Source of the DNA: an uncultured Dysgonomonas sp.
Lineage (GTDB): Bacteria > Bacteroidota > Bacteroidia > Bacteroidales > Dysgonomonadaceae
NCBI RefSeq assembly: GCF_900079725.1
Contig: NZ_LT599032.1
Coordinates: 4,894,054 to 4,958,053 of the forward strand
Direction of reading: 5' to 3'
DNA: 64,000 bases
The number at the start of each line of letters is the position of its first letter. Within the stretch, counting starts at the first letter, position 1. The notes under the pieces are model-generated. The model was not told the DNA's origin. It searched no databases and saw nothing but the letters and a program-made list of their open reading frames with translations. Below, piece after piece: positions 1-9,450 of this stretch. The position numbers and the translations under genes were made by a program.

Positions 1-1
1 A

Positions 2-400
2 CAAGATGTAGGGCTACGGTTTGCTTTTCTGGCTTTAGCAGATAAATATAAAAAGGCAGAGTTTGCAAATAAGAAAAGCCCTGTTTTTAATAAATATACT
101 ATTCAAGACGGAAAGATTTTAGTTGAGTTTAAATATGCAGATGAAGGTTTAAAAACAAGGGACGGAGCAGAGCCTGCAATGTTTGAAATCGCTGGGGCAG
201 ACAGGGTATTTTATCCTGCAAGTGCTGTTTTGAACGGAAACAAAGTGGAGTTGGTATCTCCTATGGTTGCAAGTCCTGTAGCAGCACGTTTAGGGTGGAG
301 TTATACAAAGACAACAAATCTGATAAGTAAATTTGGACTACCAGTCAGTGTTTTTAAAACTTACGACTGGAAAGATGAGGCGGAAGAAGTCTTTAATTGA
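2..400 (+). CDS. Sialate O-acetylesterase-like protein, C-terminal part (start lies before the window)
   Basis: The open frame enters from the left edge in frame 2 and ends at a TGA. The visible 132 residues start with QDVGLRFAFLALADKY and contain GDGAEPAMFEIAGADRVFYP-like and SPVAARLGWSY-like stretches (here RDGAEPAMFEIAGADRVFYP). These match the C-terminal region of bacterial sialate O-acetylesterases of the SGNH type, which remove acetyl groups from sialic acids or other sugars. The catalytic Ser and the Asp/His block are upstream and not visible, so the exact substrate cannot be judged. A beta-mannosidase gene follows on the same strand after a terminator, so the two are probably separate transcripts. 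Family assignment is fairly sure, substrate is not. Confidence 0.7.
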   Translation, partial: QDVGLRFAFLALADKYKKAEFANKKSPVFNKYTIQDGKILVEFKYADEGLKTRDGAEPAMFEIAGADRVFYPASAVLNGNKVELVSPMVASPVAARLGWSYTKTTNLISKFGLPVSVFKTYDWKDEAEEVFN

Positions 401-420
401 TAATAGGTGAAACAGGTATG

Positions 421-477
421 AACTGCCGGGGAAGAGGGCAGAATAAGTTGATATACCCTTTTCCCTGAGCAGTTTTT
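421..477 (+). terminator. Rho-independent terminator after the esterase
   Basis: A long imperfect hairpin has outer arms AACTGC and GCAGTT and an inner GGGGAAGAGGG / CCCTTTTCCC stem, followed by TTTTTATT. It starts 20 bp after the esterase stop codon and ends about 60 bp before the beta-mannosidase start. Confidence 0.7.
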
Positions 478-540
478 ATTCTTAAAATATGTATGTTATT
501 CAGTCTGGTATTTGAAATAACCAATTAAAAGCAGAAATTG

Positions 541-3132
541 ATGAAGATAAAAAGGGAAATGAAAGTAATAATTTTGATTATGAGTACCATATTCAGTCTA
601 AGTAGCATCCATGCATCTTCTGTACAGACAGAGATTAAGTGCGGCTGGAAGTTTAAGCAGGCAAGATTAAATAACTGGTATCCGGCTACTGTGCCGGGAG
701 TAGTTCATACCGATCTAATAAACAACGGTATATTAGATGATCCTTTTTTTCGTCTTAATGAAAGAGGGGCGCAATGGGTCGATAAGGAAGATTGGATTTA
801 TGAAACGAAATTCGATCTGGATGATGAAACCTTCAATAAGGAAAATATTGATTTATATTTTAAAGGATTGGATACTTATGCGGACATTTATTTGAATGAA
901 AATAAAATATTGGAAACCAATAATATGTTTCGGGAGTGGCGTATAGATGTTAAAAATATAATAAAGCAAAAAGACAATCATCTCAGGATTTATTTTCATT
1001 CACCGATTAAGGTTGATTTACCAAAGTGGGAGGCTTTACCTTTTCGTTACGAGGCAGCAAACGACCAATCGGAAAACGGTGGACTTTTCGATAAGAAAGT
1101 AAGTGTTTTTGCTCGTAAAGCCGGTTATCACTATGGCTGGGATTGGGGACCGAGATTGGTAACTTCAGGTATCTGGCGTCCGGTCTTTGTAGAAGCATGG
1201 GATGGACTTCGTATCGACAATGTTCATTATATACAAAGAAATGTATCATCGAAAAATGCCGATATCGAAACCGTGTTGGAAATAATAGGGGATAAAGAAA
1301 TTGTTTCAGCTAAAGTGAAAATAACAGATGAGCAATCGGGCAAAATATTAGCCTCGACAGTTATAGATATACACAAAGGACTGAATAAGGTAAGGGTCGG
1401 TTTCTCTATGAAGAATCCTGAACTATGGTGGTCGAATGGATTAGGTGAGCCACATTTGTACACATTTAAAGCAAGTATTGAGGTTAACAATACCACGATT
1501 GACCGTAAAAGCGAAAAAATAGGAATACGATCTGTGAAATTGGTAAGGCAGCCGGATAAATTTGGTAAAAGTTTCTATTTTGAACTGAATGGCATCCCTG
1601 TTTTTTCGAAAGGGGCAAATTATATTCCCTGTGATATTTTTCTTCCGAGGGTAACAAGGGAGATTTACAAGAAAACAATACTGGATGCAGTAGATGCTAA
1701 TATGAACATGCTGAGAGTATGGGGTGGAGGAATATATGAAGATGATTATTTCTATGAATTATGTGATAAATATGGCATTATGGTTTGGCAGGATTTCATG
1801 TTTGCATGTAGCCTGTATCCGGCAGAAGGCGAACTGTTGGAAAATATAAAACAAGAAGCAATCGACAATGTAAAAAGATTAAGGAATCATCCCTCCATTG
1901 CTATCTGGTGCGGAAATAACGAATGTCTCGATGCTTGGGAAATATGGGGATGGAAACGGAATTATACCACTAAGGATCCTAGGATTGCAGATAAAATATG
2001 GAAACAATTTTATGATCAGTATTTTATAGTCTTACCCGAGGTTGTAAAAGAATATGACCCTATGGCAAGCTATACACCATCTTCTCCTTTTACCGATATA
2101 GATGGACGCAGGGATCATACAGACGGAGATATGCACTATTGGGATACATGGCAAAAGGGACTTCCTATCAGTACATACAATAATGAGAAAAGTCGTTATT
2201 TCAGTGAGTATGGATTCCAGTCTTTCCCCGAATGGGCTACAGTTCTGTCCTATGCCCCAGAGGAAAAGGATTGGAATATAACATCTGAGGTGATGATGTC
2301 TCATCAGAGAGGAGGTAGTAGTGCGAACCTGATAATAGAGAAATGTCTGACCAATGAGTATGGAACGCCAAAAGATTTCCAATCGTTTCTCTATCTCAGT
2401 CAGTTGTTACAGGGAGATGCTATGAAAATAGCCATGGAGGCTCATCGTAGAGATATGGGATATTGTATGGGAACCCTATTCTGGCAGCATAACGATTGCT
2501 GGCCGGTAGCTTCGTGGGCTAGCCGTGATTATTACGGACGTTGGAAAGCTCAGCATTATTTTACACGTGAAGCATTCCGGGATATACTTGTTTCGCCGAT
2601 AGCAAATGGAGAAAAGCTGGAAATATATGCTGTTTCGGACAGACTTAAGAATACGGCAGGAAAACTTTATATTTCTGTTTTGACTTTGGATGGAAAGGTT
2701 ATTTCCGAAATAAATAAGTCCTTGAATATATCTGCTAATGCAAGTACAATGGTTTATTCGGAAACAATTGATAAACTGATTAAAAATATAGCAAGAAAAG
2801 ATGTGGTAATTGTGGCAGAGTTTATTGATAATAATAACAGACGATACACTAATAATTATTTTCTGTTGAACCAAAAGGAAATTAATCTGCCAAAAGCAAA
2901 TATTATATCTGACGTGCGGGTAGTAGATAAAGGATTTGAAATCACATTAAACTGTGATAAGTTTGCAAGAGCGGTATATTTGTCAGTTGATGGATTGGAT
3001 AATTTCTTCGGAGACAATTATTTTGATTTGCTTCCTAATAAGGAGAAATCGATCAAAGTTCAATCCGGACTATCACTTGCTGACTTCAAAAAACAACTGA
3101 AGATTGTTTCTTTTACAGATGCATTTCAATAA
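541..3132 (+). CDS. Family 2 beta-mannosidase, exported
   Basis: This 863-residue protein is a glycoside hydrolase family 2 exo-beta-mannosidase, which releases mannose from non-reducing ends of mannosides. A signal peptide covers roughly residues 1-27 (basic start, ILIMSTIFSLSS core, IHASS cleavage region). The N-terminal sugar-binding and Ig-like domains are followed by the TIM barrel. The acid/base is Glu461 in IWCGNNE and the probable nucleophile is Glu556 in SEYGFQSFPEW; the VWGGGIYEDDYFYELCDKYG block is typical of the family. I chose ATG at 541 over the TTG directly before it; ATG at 559 is also possible. It lies about 37 kb from the mannan locus, so it may act on N-glycan or other mannosides rather than plant mannan. 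Family certain, natural substrate inferred. Confidence 0.93.
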   Translation: MKIKREMKVIILIMSTIFSLSSIHASSVQTEIKCGWKFKQARLNNWYPATVPGVVHTDLINNGILDDPFFRLNERGAQWVDKEDWIYETKFDLDDETFNKENIDLYFKGLDTYADIYLNENKILETNNMFREWRIDVKNIIKQKDNHLRIYFHSPIKVDLPKWEALPFRYEAANDQSENGGLFDKKVSVFARKAGYHYGWDWGPRLVTSGIWRPVFVEAWDGLRIDNVHYIQRNVSSKNADIETVLEIIGDKEIVSAKVKITDEQSGKILASTVIDIHKGLNKVRVGFSMKNPELWWSNGLGEPHLYTFKASIEVNNTTIDRKSEKIGIRSVKLVRQPDKFGKSFYFELNGIPVFSKGANYIPCDIFLPRVTREIYKKTILDAVDANMNMLRVWGGGIYEDDYFYELCDKYGIMVWQDFMFACSLYPAEGELLENIKQEAIDNVKRLRNHPSIAIWCGNNECLDAWEIWGWKRNYTTKDPRIADKIWKQFYDQYFIVLPEVVKEYDPMASYTPSSPFTDIDGRRDHTDGDMHYWDTWQKGLPISTYNNEKSRYFSEYGFQSFPEWATVLSYAPEEKDWNITSEVMMSHQRGGSSANLIIEKCLTNEYGTPKDFQSFLYLSQLLQGDAMKIAMEAHRRDMGYCMGTLFWQHNDCWPVASWASRDYYGRWKAQHYFTREAFRDILVSPIANGEKLEIYAVSDRLKNTAGKLYISVLTLDGKVISEINKSLNISANASTMVYSETIDKLIKNIARKDVVIVAEFIDNNNRRYTNNYFLLNQKEINLPKANIISDVRVVDKGFEITLNCDKFARAVYLSVDGLDNFFGDNYFDLLPNKEKSIKVQSGLSLADFKKQLKIVSFTDAFQ

Positions 3133-3161
3133 TTTATCCTCAAAGCAATATTATCTATTCA

Positions 3162-3292
3162 TTTAGGTCGTATTATTTAGTATCAATTGGGTATCAGAGT
3201 CGCTAAAAATGGAATCCGCTGGTTGTCGCAACCCGCGGGATTCCATAAGCACGAATTCTACAAAACTACGCAATAGATCTCTACGACCTAAA
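3162..3292. repeat. Nested inverted-repeat element between convergent genes
   Basis: An 11-bp perfect terminal inverted repeat, TTTAGGTCGTA at 3162-3172 and TACGACCTAAA at 3282-3292, encloses 109 bp. Inside it sits a GC-richer imperfect palindrome at about 3211-3244, GGAATCCGCTGGTTG then CAACCCGCGGGATTCC. Neither arm is followed by a T-run, so it is not a simple terminator. It could be a small mobile repeat (MITE-like), a cruciform, or a structured RNA tail of either convergent transcript. No protein-coding potential is visible. Confidence 0.5.
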
Positions 3293-3322
3293 CTTATATA
3301 AACTTGATAGTATGCTTGCTTG

Positions 3323-6211
3323 TTATTCGTCGTCTACGACACAGCGAACAGAAAAGCCAAGTTGGCGTAGGAGTTTATAATTTGGTGTTATAAAATTGTT
3401 GTTAGCAAAGGTCATACCATAGCTATCTGTCCCATCCGCGGACGAAGACCAATACATTCCATTTGTACCGATTTGAACCAGACTAGGGTCCCGGTATCCC
3501 GAAGCCGGAAAAAATGGTGAGCCTATACCCGCCTTATTATATCCCCGGTCGAAAATTTGAATACCAAAAGGTTCTGCAGAGGTGTAGCTTACAAATGGCC
3601 CAACAATTGTATAACTGGATACATCATTAAACTCGTTCGAAGTAGGCATACGCCATTTTTTACCCTGAGGTGCCCAGCCTTTTTGCGTCAGGTATCGGCA
3701 AATGTCACCGACACCGGTCGCTTCATTCGTTATTTCGTATAAATATGCACGGTCGAGATTTGTTTTTCCGGAAGGAAAGTTGCTGTTTACATTGGCAGTT
3801 GCATAAGGGATACCGGACCATGCAATATTTGATGTTGTTCCGCCAGCAGGAGGAAATAGCTCTGTTGCTAAAGAATAGACACCTACAGGTGAAATGCCGT
3901 ATAAGCTTCCTGCCTGAAAATATACACCCTGATAAGTCTTGTGAGTAGTAACCCCTACATCGTCAAAGGTCAAATGTCCTAAAGTGGAATCGTAATAAAT
4001 ATTGCTTCCTGCCCAGCCCTTATGAGCTTTAGGATAATATTCATTGATTATATTCAAGACAAGGGTTACATCATTGAATTTCTTCGGAGAGTCGGGACTT
4101 TCAAAAACAACGTTTATCTGTCCAGCCATACTTACTACATTACTCACAACTCTGAAACTAACCGGAGTGCCTGTTCCCGTATTGGTACTACCAACAGTTC
4201 CCACCTTTAGATTATCAGACGCCTGCAGATTCAAAAGCGAGCCGCTTCCTGTTGTTATATTCTCAGTGATGGATTTGATTCGCCAGTCTGCATTGCTTCT
4301 CACATTAAAGGTATAAGTATTTCCGTTAGTCCAGTACGAAGAGTTGACGTTGCTGAATACAAGATTATATGCTGATTGCCGTAAGAAGACACTTTCAGTC
4401 ATATTATTGGTTCCGTTGGATACCGTAAAGTCTATTTTTGATACTTTTACCAGAAATGGGTCTGTTAGAAGTTCGGCATCAGTAATAGCAGTGGGCTGGA
4501 CGGTGAATACTTTTTCGCCCAAAGGATCACTTATGACCGACTGCAAGCCGGAGGAAGGTAAACCTGAAGATCCGTCTAATGAAAGGCCTGCATTACCTAT
4601 GACATAGTTATTTGCGGTAACAGAAGAGGTTACAGGACTCCATTTCATCTTGAATTGCTGGGTTGCAGGTAATGTATTTATGGATGCCGCAAATATCAAT
4701 TCATTAATGCTCTTGGTCCCGGCTACATTCTTTATGCTCAAAGCAAGCGACATGTTGATGTTTTGTGTCACCTTGACTATATAGGTAAGGCGTCCGGCCT
4801 TCAGATGTATAAAACCAATACGGACTGTACTGCTAGTATTTTCAGTCAGGCTAAGTTTTACATTAGTAGTAACGCCTGTGGCTCCTGACGAAATCGCACT
4901 TCCGGATGTGGATAACAATCCCAGCCAGCTGATGTTATTCCCTTCGGTATCTACTATTTTATCAACATTCCAGCCGGAAGGGTTATCTGTACTCACCGCG
5001 AGGCTGTTGCCTTCGCTGGTAGCTATATGAATATCGCGAGGTAACGTAAATTCACTCTGGGATACTCCTAGCATATACTGTCCGTCAAAGACGACATCGG
5101 AGAGTTGTGCATCATTCCATTCAATAACTTCTGCTTTTATATTCACCGGCCGGGAATTGAAGGCGTCTGTTGGTGTAGCCAGCCCGGAACCGCTTATTTC
5201 AGAAATATTTACTTTATAGTGGTGATTTCGTAGTAACGCCAAGTAGGTGGTAGTGCCTGAAGACGTCAGGGTAAAATCGATCCTGTAATATGTAGGTTGG
5301 CTATCGCCCGTATAAGTTCCACCCATAACCAGGCAGGTATTGTCCTGTAATGAAGATGAACTTCCGGCTGATGCCTCGAAGGTATAAATCTCTCCTATAC
5401 TCGAAACACCGGGTGTTGTAATGGCATCCCCTTCATATACCAGCGGATTTTGTGCCGGATTAGCCGGTTTCTGAGCCGAGATCGGGATTGATGCTGCTGT
5501 TACTTTATTTTGCAATGCATTCCAGTTTGAATCAGCAGGAGCAACCCTGCCTTTGTTATTATAGTTATAGAGGCGTATACTTTCCAGTGTAAATTTGCTT
5601 GTGGCATCGGTATGAATAAGCGCTACATCTATCTTGGAGACCATACGAGCCAGATTTACCGGATTACTGGCAGGAGTGCTGTTATTGACCGTGAGCGATG
5701 TTATCTCCCCCCACATCGGTATGGGGATGTATCCTGTGGATGCTGGGTCGGTATTCCATTTACCTGAGTTTTCCAGCAACAATTTTTCCAAGACTGAAGA
5801 TTTAGCCTCTCCATTACTGATACTACCCAAAGCATTAGCCAGGCTTTGGCGGGCATTAGCCAGAATCACTATATTGTAGGTTCCTTCCGGAATCTTTACT
5901 GTGAAAGTCTTGATCTTGCTGTCTGTCGGGTTTGTATTTATAACATTGCTATATAAAGGTTGATAAGTATATTTACCATCTGTGTCGAATAACAAAATTT
6001 CTATACTTTGCACATTATCTTCATCTTCTTCGTCCATAGAGGACTTAAGTCCGGATGAACCCGGAACTATCACAGAGAACAGCATTTCCGTATCATTAAT
6101 ATTTCCAACCTGTACATCTTCTGTATCGCGGCAAGCGGAGCAAAAGAAGATTAGAAATATACCCCAAACGGGTATAGTCCGGTATATAATTGATTTGATG
6201 ATTACTCTCAT
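3323..6211 (-). CDS. Large fimbrillin-like lipoprotein with C-terminal Fib_succ_major domain (likely pilus tip or accessory protein)
   Basis: This 962-residue protein begins with a lipoprotein signal ending in FFCSAC. Residues about 40-120 resemble the N-terminal fimbrillin fold of Mfa/FimA proteins (IEILLFDTDGKYTYQP, then IPEGTYNIVILANARQ). Several repeated beta-rich domains follow. The C-terminal ~200 residues, with GKKWRMPTSNEFND, GMYWSSSADG and LGFSVRCVVDD, are a Fib_succ_major domain (C-lectin-like fold). The first ~605 residues are closely similar to the next gene upstream, while the C-terminal parts differ, so this looks like a duplicated adhesin with an exchangeable tip. It is the last gene of the pilus operon. 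Surface location is inferred from the lipobox and family; the ligand is unknown. Confidence 0.8.
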   Translation of the reverse strand: MRVIIKSIIYRTIPVWGIFLIFFCSACRDTEDVQVGNINDTEMLFSVIVPGSSGLKSSMDEEDEDNVQSIEILLFDTDGKYTYQPLYSNVINTNPTDSKIKTFTVKIPEGTYNIVILANARQSLANALGSISNGEAKSSVLEKLLLENSGKWNTDPASTGYIPIPMWGEITSLTVNNSTPASNPVNLARMVSKIDVALIHTDATSKFTLESIRLYNYNNKGRVAPADSNWNALQNKVTAASIPISAQKPANPAQNPLVYEGDAITTPGVSSIGEIYTFEASAGSSSSLQDNTCLVMGGTYTGDSQPTYYRIDFTLTSSGTTTYLALLRNHHYKVNISEISGSGLATPTDAFNSRPVNIKAEVIEWNDAQLSDVVFDGQYMLGVSQSEFTLPRDIHIATSEGNSLAVSTDNPSGWNVDKIVDTEGNNISWLGLLSTSGSAISSGATGVTTNVKLSLTENTSSTVRIGFIHLKAGRLTYIVKVTQNINMSLALSIKNVAGTKSINELIFAASINTLPATQQFKMKWSPVTSSVTANNYVIGNAGLSLDGSSGLPSSGLQSVISDPLGEKVFTVQPTAITDAELLTDPFLVKVSKIDFTVSNGTNNMTESVFLRQSAYNLVFSNVNSSYWTNGNTYTFNVRSNADWRIKSITENITTGSGSLLNLQASDNLKVGTVGSTNTGTGTPVSFRVVSNVVSMAGQINVVFESPDSPKKFNDVTLVLNIINEYYPKAHKGWAGSNIYYDSTLGHLTFDDVGVTTHKTYQGVYFQAGSLYGISPVGVYSLATELFPPAGGTTSNIAWSGIPYATANVNSNFPSGKTNLDRAYLYEITNEATGVGDICRYLTQKGWAPQGKKWRMPTSNEFNDVSSYTIVGPFVSYTSAEPFGIQIFDRGYNKAGIGSPFFPASGYRDPSLVQIGTNGMYWSSSADGTDSYGMTFANNNFITPNYKLLRQLGFSVRCVVDDE

Positions 6212-6269
6212 ATTTTATCGCTTATAATGCATTGTATAATTCTTTTCATTTCTATTTTTCAGATTACTG

Positions 6270-9200
6270 CTACTGCTCGGCAACACATCGTACCGAAAAG
6301 CCTCCGGCGCGATAGGTAGGGTATTGCACGGCCACAGTGCTACTGGTAAAACTGAGATAATTTGCACTTGTGCCTGAATTTGTAGCCGTCCAATATATTC
6401 CGGTACTGCCAACATTAGTCAGATTTCCATTCGAATCTACGCGATAACCTGCTGCGGGGTACCATCCTCCGTAACCTGTCCAGGTCATTCCATTACTGCC
6501 CCATACTGCCTCATTCTGTTCCATTGGAAAGTTTGTGAGGAGCCATATTCCCTGCTGAGGTACACGCCAGCCTATAGGGCATGGATCGTAAACCGTTTTG
6601 GATGCAGGCCCCCAGAGGGCATCGCTCCTGACGCCACTATTGCTATACCAATCGCGAGGATCTGTAGCCAGATAATAGAATGTGAAAGGGTTAGCTATAG
6701 CATTGCTGAGATTATTTGCTACAGATACTTGTGCCTTGGTAACAGATATTGTCCCTGAGGCAGTGTATAATGTAGGTTCATCGGTTCCTGTCAATGTAGA
6801 AGAACTCGGGAACGGGTCTTTGCGTCCCCATTGGTACAGCAAGCCTTTTGTTGCCGCCGCACTAGGTGTGTTGCCTATGGCTCCGAGGTTACGGTCCATA
6901 AATTTACCTGTACCTAAAGCTACCGGTGTATAGTCGGTCACCCATATATGCCAGGACCAGAGGGTTGTGTTAGACGCATTCTTGATCTCTACAACCGCAT
7001 TTCCTGAAGTGCTTCCCTGTTTAACAAGAAGATAAGCTGATGATCCCGTTCCGATAATGTGGATCTGGCTTATATTTGAATTGGACGCTATCCTGTTTGC
7101 ATTGTCTGTCCAGAGGAGTCTTGCTGTGAAGTTCTCCGATGCACCCAATTGAGTCCCTATTCCGGAGTCGTTTGCCCGGCTTACAGGGATAAGTATTCCT
7201 GTTCCTCCCGGACTCACAATATAGGAGTTCGATTTAGGTTGGATGACACCGGCATAGCATGGTAATGTAATATCTGTATCGGCAAAACGACCTTGCGGGC
7301 TTTTGATTGTAAATACAATGTCTCTGTAGTAAAGTGCTGGATTGGCGGCATCGTTGATTATGTTGAAATATACCCTGGTACCGCTTGTATTGGCTCCTCC
7401 GGAAGTGGTCACTAAGGATTGTACCACATTATCCGGGTTACTTTTGACCTCAACGGTGAAGTTTGTATTGGACGTGACTGTGAAATATTTCTGAGTTCCA
7501 TCCATCAGGTAATATACATCTTTTTGCGTAGAGATATTATATCTGACTTGTCTGAGAAAAATACTTGTGGTTAAGAAGGTATATGGGTCGCCTATTCTGA
7601 AATCGACAACAGAGACCTTCTCCATGAAAGGATTTGCTGTAATCTCAGCCGTTGTAATAGCTGTAGGCCGTATAGTAAATGTTTTCTCTCCCGAAGGTTC
7701 ATTCAGAAGAGCGAGTATACCTGATCCCGGCTGGTCTGAAGATCCATCGAATGAAAAACCCATACCATAAATGTCGCTACGGCTTGCTGTGACACTTAAT
7801 GTGACAGGGTTCCATTTGAGTTTGAACTGTTGCGCCGCAGGCTGAATGTCGGCAGATGATGCGAAAACCAATTCCGATATCGCCTTGCCTGACATATCGG
7901 TAACCTTTAAATTCAGGTTGATTTCAGTTTTTTGCAGAACTTGCACCGTATGGGTAAGGCGTCCTGCGCTTAGATGAATATATGCTGTACGATCTGATCC
8001 TCCGGTGTTTTCGGACATATTGAGCTTTAGGTCTGTAACGCTACCCGAAACACCTGTGGATACGGCAGCTCCCAGAGTGGATACGACGCTGAGCCAGGTT
8101 ACATTGTTACCGGAGACATCCGTTATTTTGTCTATCTTCCATCCGGAAGGATAATCAGTTGTTACACAAAACGCATTATCAGAGCTTGAGGTTGTATGAG
8201 CATCGCGCGTAAGTGTGATTGAACTCTGCGATACTCCCAGCATATATTGTCCGTCGAAGACGATATCACCTATCTTTGCATTATCCCACATGATCACATT
8301 TGCTTCTATATTTACCGGGCGGGAGCTGAATGCTTCAGCAGGTGTGGGTAATCCTCGGCCGCTAACTTTTGTTATGTTTACTTTGTAATAATGGTTTCTA
8401 AGGAGGGGTAGGTAAGTGGTAACGGATGATGACGTGCGGGCAAAATCCACACGGTAGTATGTTGGTTGGCTGTCTCCTGTATATGTGCCGCCTATCACCA
8501 TGCATGTGGCATTTTGCATCGATGACGGATCAGCCTTGATAGCCTCGAATGTATATATTTCTCCTGATGATGCCGTATGTGCTGTAGTAATAGCCGTACC
8601 GTCATATAATAACGGGCCTGGAGTAAGAATAGATCCGGAAGGTATACTGGCTCCGGTCACAATGCTTTGTGACTGGTCCCAATTACCAGAAAGTGGAACT
8701 ATATATCCTTTATTGTTATAATTATATAGGCGTATGCTTTCTAAGGAGAAATTAGCCGAGGCATCTATATTGGTTAGTGCAACATCGATTTTAGATACCA
8801 TACGGACCAGATTTACAGATGTACTGGACGGTAATGCTGCATTTACGGAAATAGAAGGTATTTCGCCAAACATCGGAATAGGTATATATCCTGTGGACAC
8901 CGGATCGGCATTCCATTTATTGTTATTGGTGATAACCAGCTTTTCGAGAACCGATGCTTTGGAATCTCCTTCATGGATACTGCTCACGATTCCTGATACC
9001 GCTTGTCGCGCGTTAGCGAGTATCATCATATTGTATGTACCTTCGGGAACCTTTATGGTGAAGGTCTTGATGTTGCTGTCATCAGGATCGGTATTGATTA
9101 CATTGCTGTACACCGGTTGATAAGTATATTCCCCATTGCTATCGAACAATAGTACTTCGATGCTTCTGACTTCATTCTCGTTACTTTCTGTCAGAGCCTT

Positions 9201-9371
9201 GGTTTTAGGGGCTGATGCTCCCGGAACTTTTACGGAAAAGGTTACTTCTTTTGTTTCTGAACCGGGAGATGGTACTTCGTCATTATCCTGACAGGAATTT
9301 AATAGTACTCCCGATAAAATGCATAAAGTAATGATGATCGTTTGTCCGGTATGCATATTTATAATTCTCAT
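6270..9371 (-). CDS. Large fimbrillin-like lipoprotein with C-terminal Fib_succ_major domain, paralogue of its neighbour
   Basis: This 1033-residue lipoprotein has a signal ending in LLNSC. Its N-terminal fimbrillin-like domain (IEVLLFDSNGEYTYQPVYS, VPEGTYNMMILANARQ) and the following repeats up to about residue 605 (FLRQ) are collinear with the downstream 962-residue paralogue. After that it has an extra domain and a different Fib_succ_major module, with KFMDRNLGA, GLLYQWGRKDPFP, YDPCPIGWRVP and GIYWTAT, which are hallmark motifs of that family. It is 58 bp from the paralogue and 79 bp from the anchor-like gene, on one transcript. A role as an alternative pilus tip adhesin is inferred from position and architecture; no ligand can be deduced. 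Confidence 0.82.
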   Translation of the reverse strand: MRIINMHTGQTIIITLCILSGVLLNSCQDNDEVPSPGSETKEVTFSVKVPGASAPKTKALTESNENEVRSIEVLLFDSNGEYTYQPVYSNVINTDPDDSNIKTFTIKVPEGTYNMMILANARQAVSGIVSSIHEGDSKASVLEKLVITNNNKWNADPVSTGYIPIPMFGEIPSISVNAALPSSTSVNLVRMVSKIDVALTNIDASANFSLESIRLYNYNNKGYIVPLSGNWDQSQSIVTGASIPSGSILTPGPLLYDGTAITTAHTASSGEIYTFEAIKADPSSMQNATCMVIGGTYTGDSQPTYYRVDFARTSSSVTTYLPLLRNHYYKVNITKVSGRGLPTPAEAFSSRPVNIEANVIMWDNAKIGDIVFDGQYMLGVSQSSITLTRDAHTTSSSDNAFCVTTDYPSGWKIDKITDVSGNNVTWLSVVSTLGAAVSTGVSGSVTDLKLNMSENTGGSDRTAYIHLSAGRLTHTVQVLQKTEINLNLKVTDMSGKAISELVFASSADIQPAAQQFKLKWNPVTLSVTASRSDIYGMGFSFDGSSDQPGSGILALLNEPSGEKTFTIRPTAITTAEITANPFMEKVSVVDFRIGDPYTFLTTSIFLRQVRYNISTQKDVYYLMDGTQKYFTVTSNTNFTVEVKSNPDNVVQSLVTTSGGANTSGTRVYFNIINDAANPALYYRDIVFTIKSPQGRFADTDITLPCYAGVIQPKSNSYIVSPGGTGILIPVSRANDSGIGTQLGASENFTARLLWTDNANRIASNSNISQIHIIGTGSSAYLLVKQGSTSGNAVVEIKNASNTTLWSWHIWVTDYTPVALGTGKFMDRNLGAIGNTPSAAATKGLLYQWGRKDPFPSSSTLTGTDEPTLYTASGTISVTKAQVSVANNLSNAIANPFTFYYLATDPRDWYSNSGVRSDALWGPASKTVYDPCPIGWRVPQQGIWLLTNFPMEQNEAVWGSNGMTWTGYGGWYPAAGYRVDSNGNLTNVGSTGIYWTATNSGTSANYLSFTSSTVAVQYPTYRAGGFSVRCVAEQ

Positions 9372-9450
9372 ACTCTATTTTGTTTCTGTGTTTTGCGCTG
9401 TGATGTATACAGACCGGAAAGAAAACGCGTAATTCTCCAGCCTGATATTT

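Noticed and set aside
1007-1249. Open frames antisense to the beta-mannosidase, SusC, SusD and other long genes
   Set aside because: They lie inside well-supported coding genes on the other strand, show no family features and no start signals.
3162-3292. Integron attC site
   Set aside because: The terminal arms do not carry the RYYYAAC/GTTRRRY core sites, and no integrase or cassette is present.
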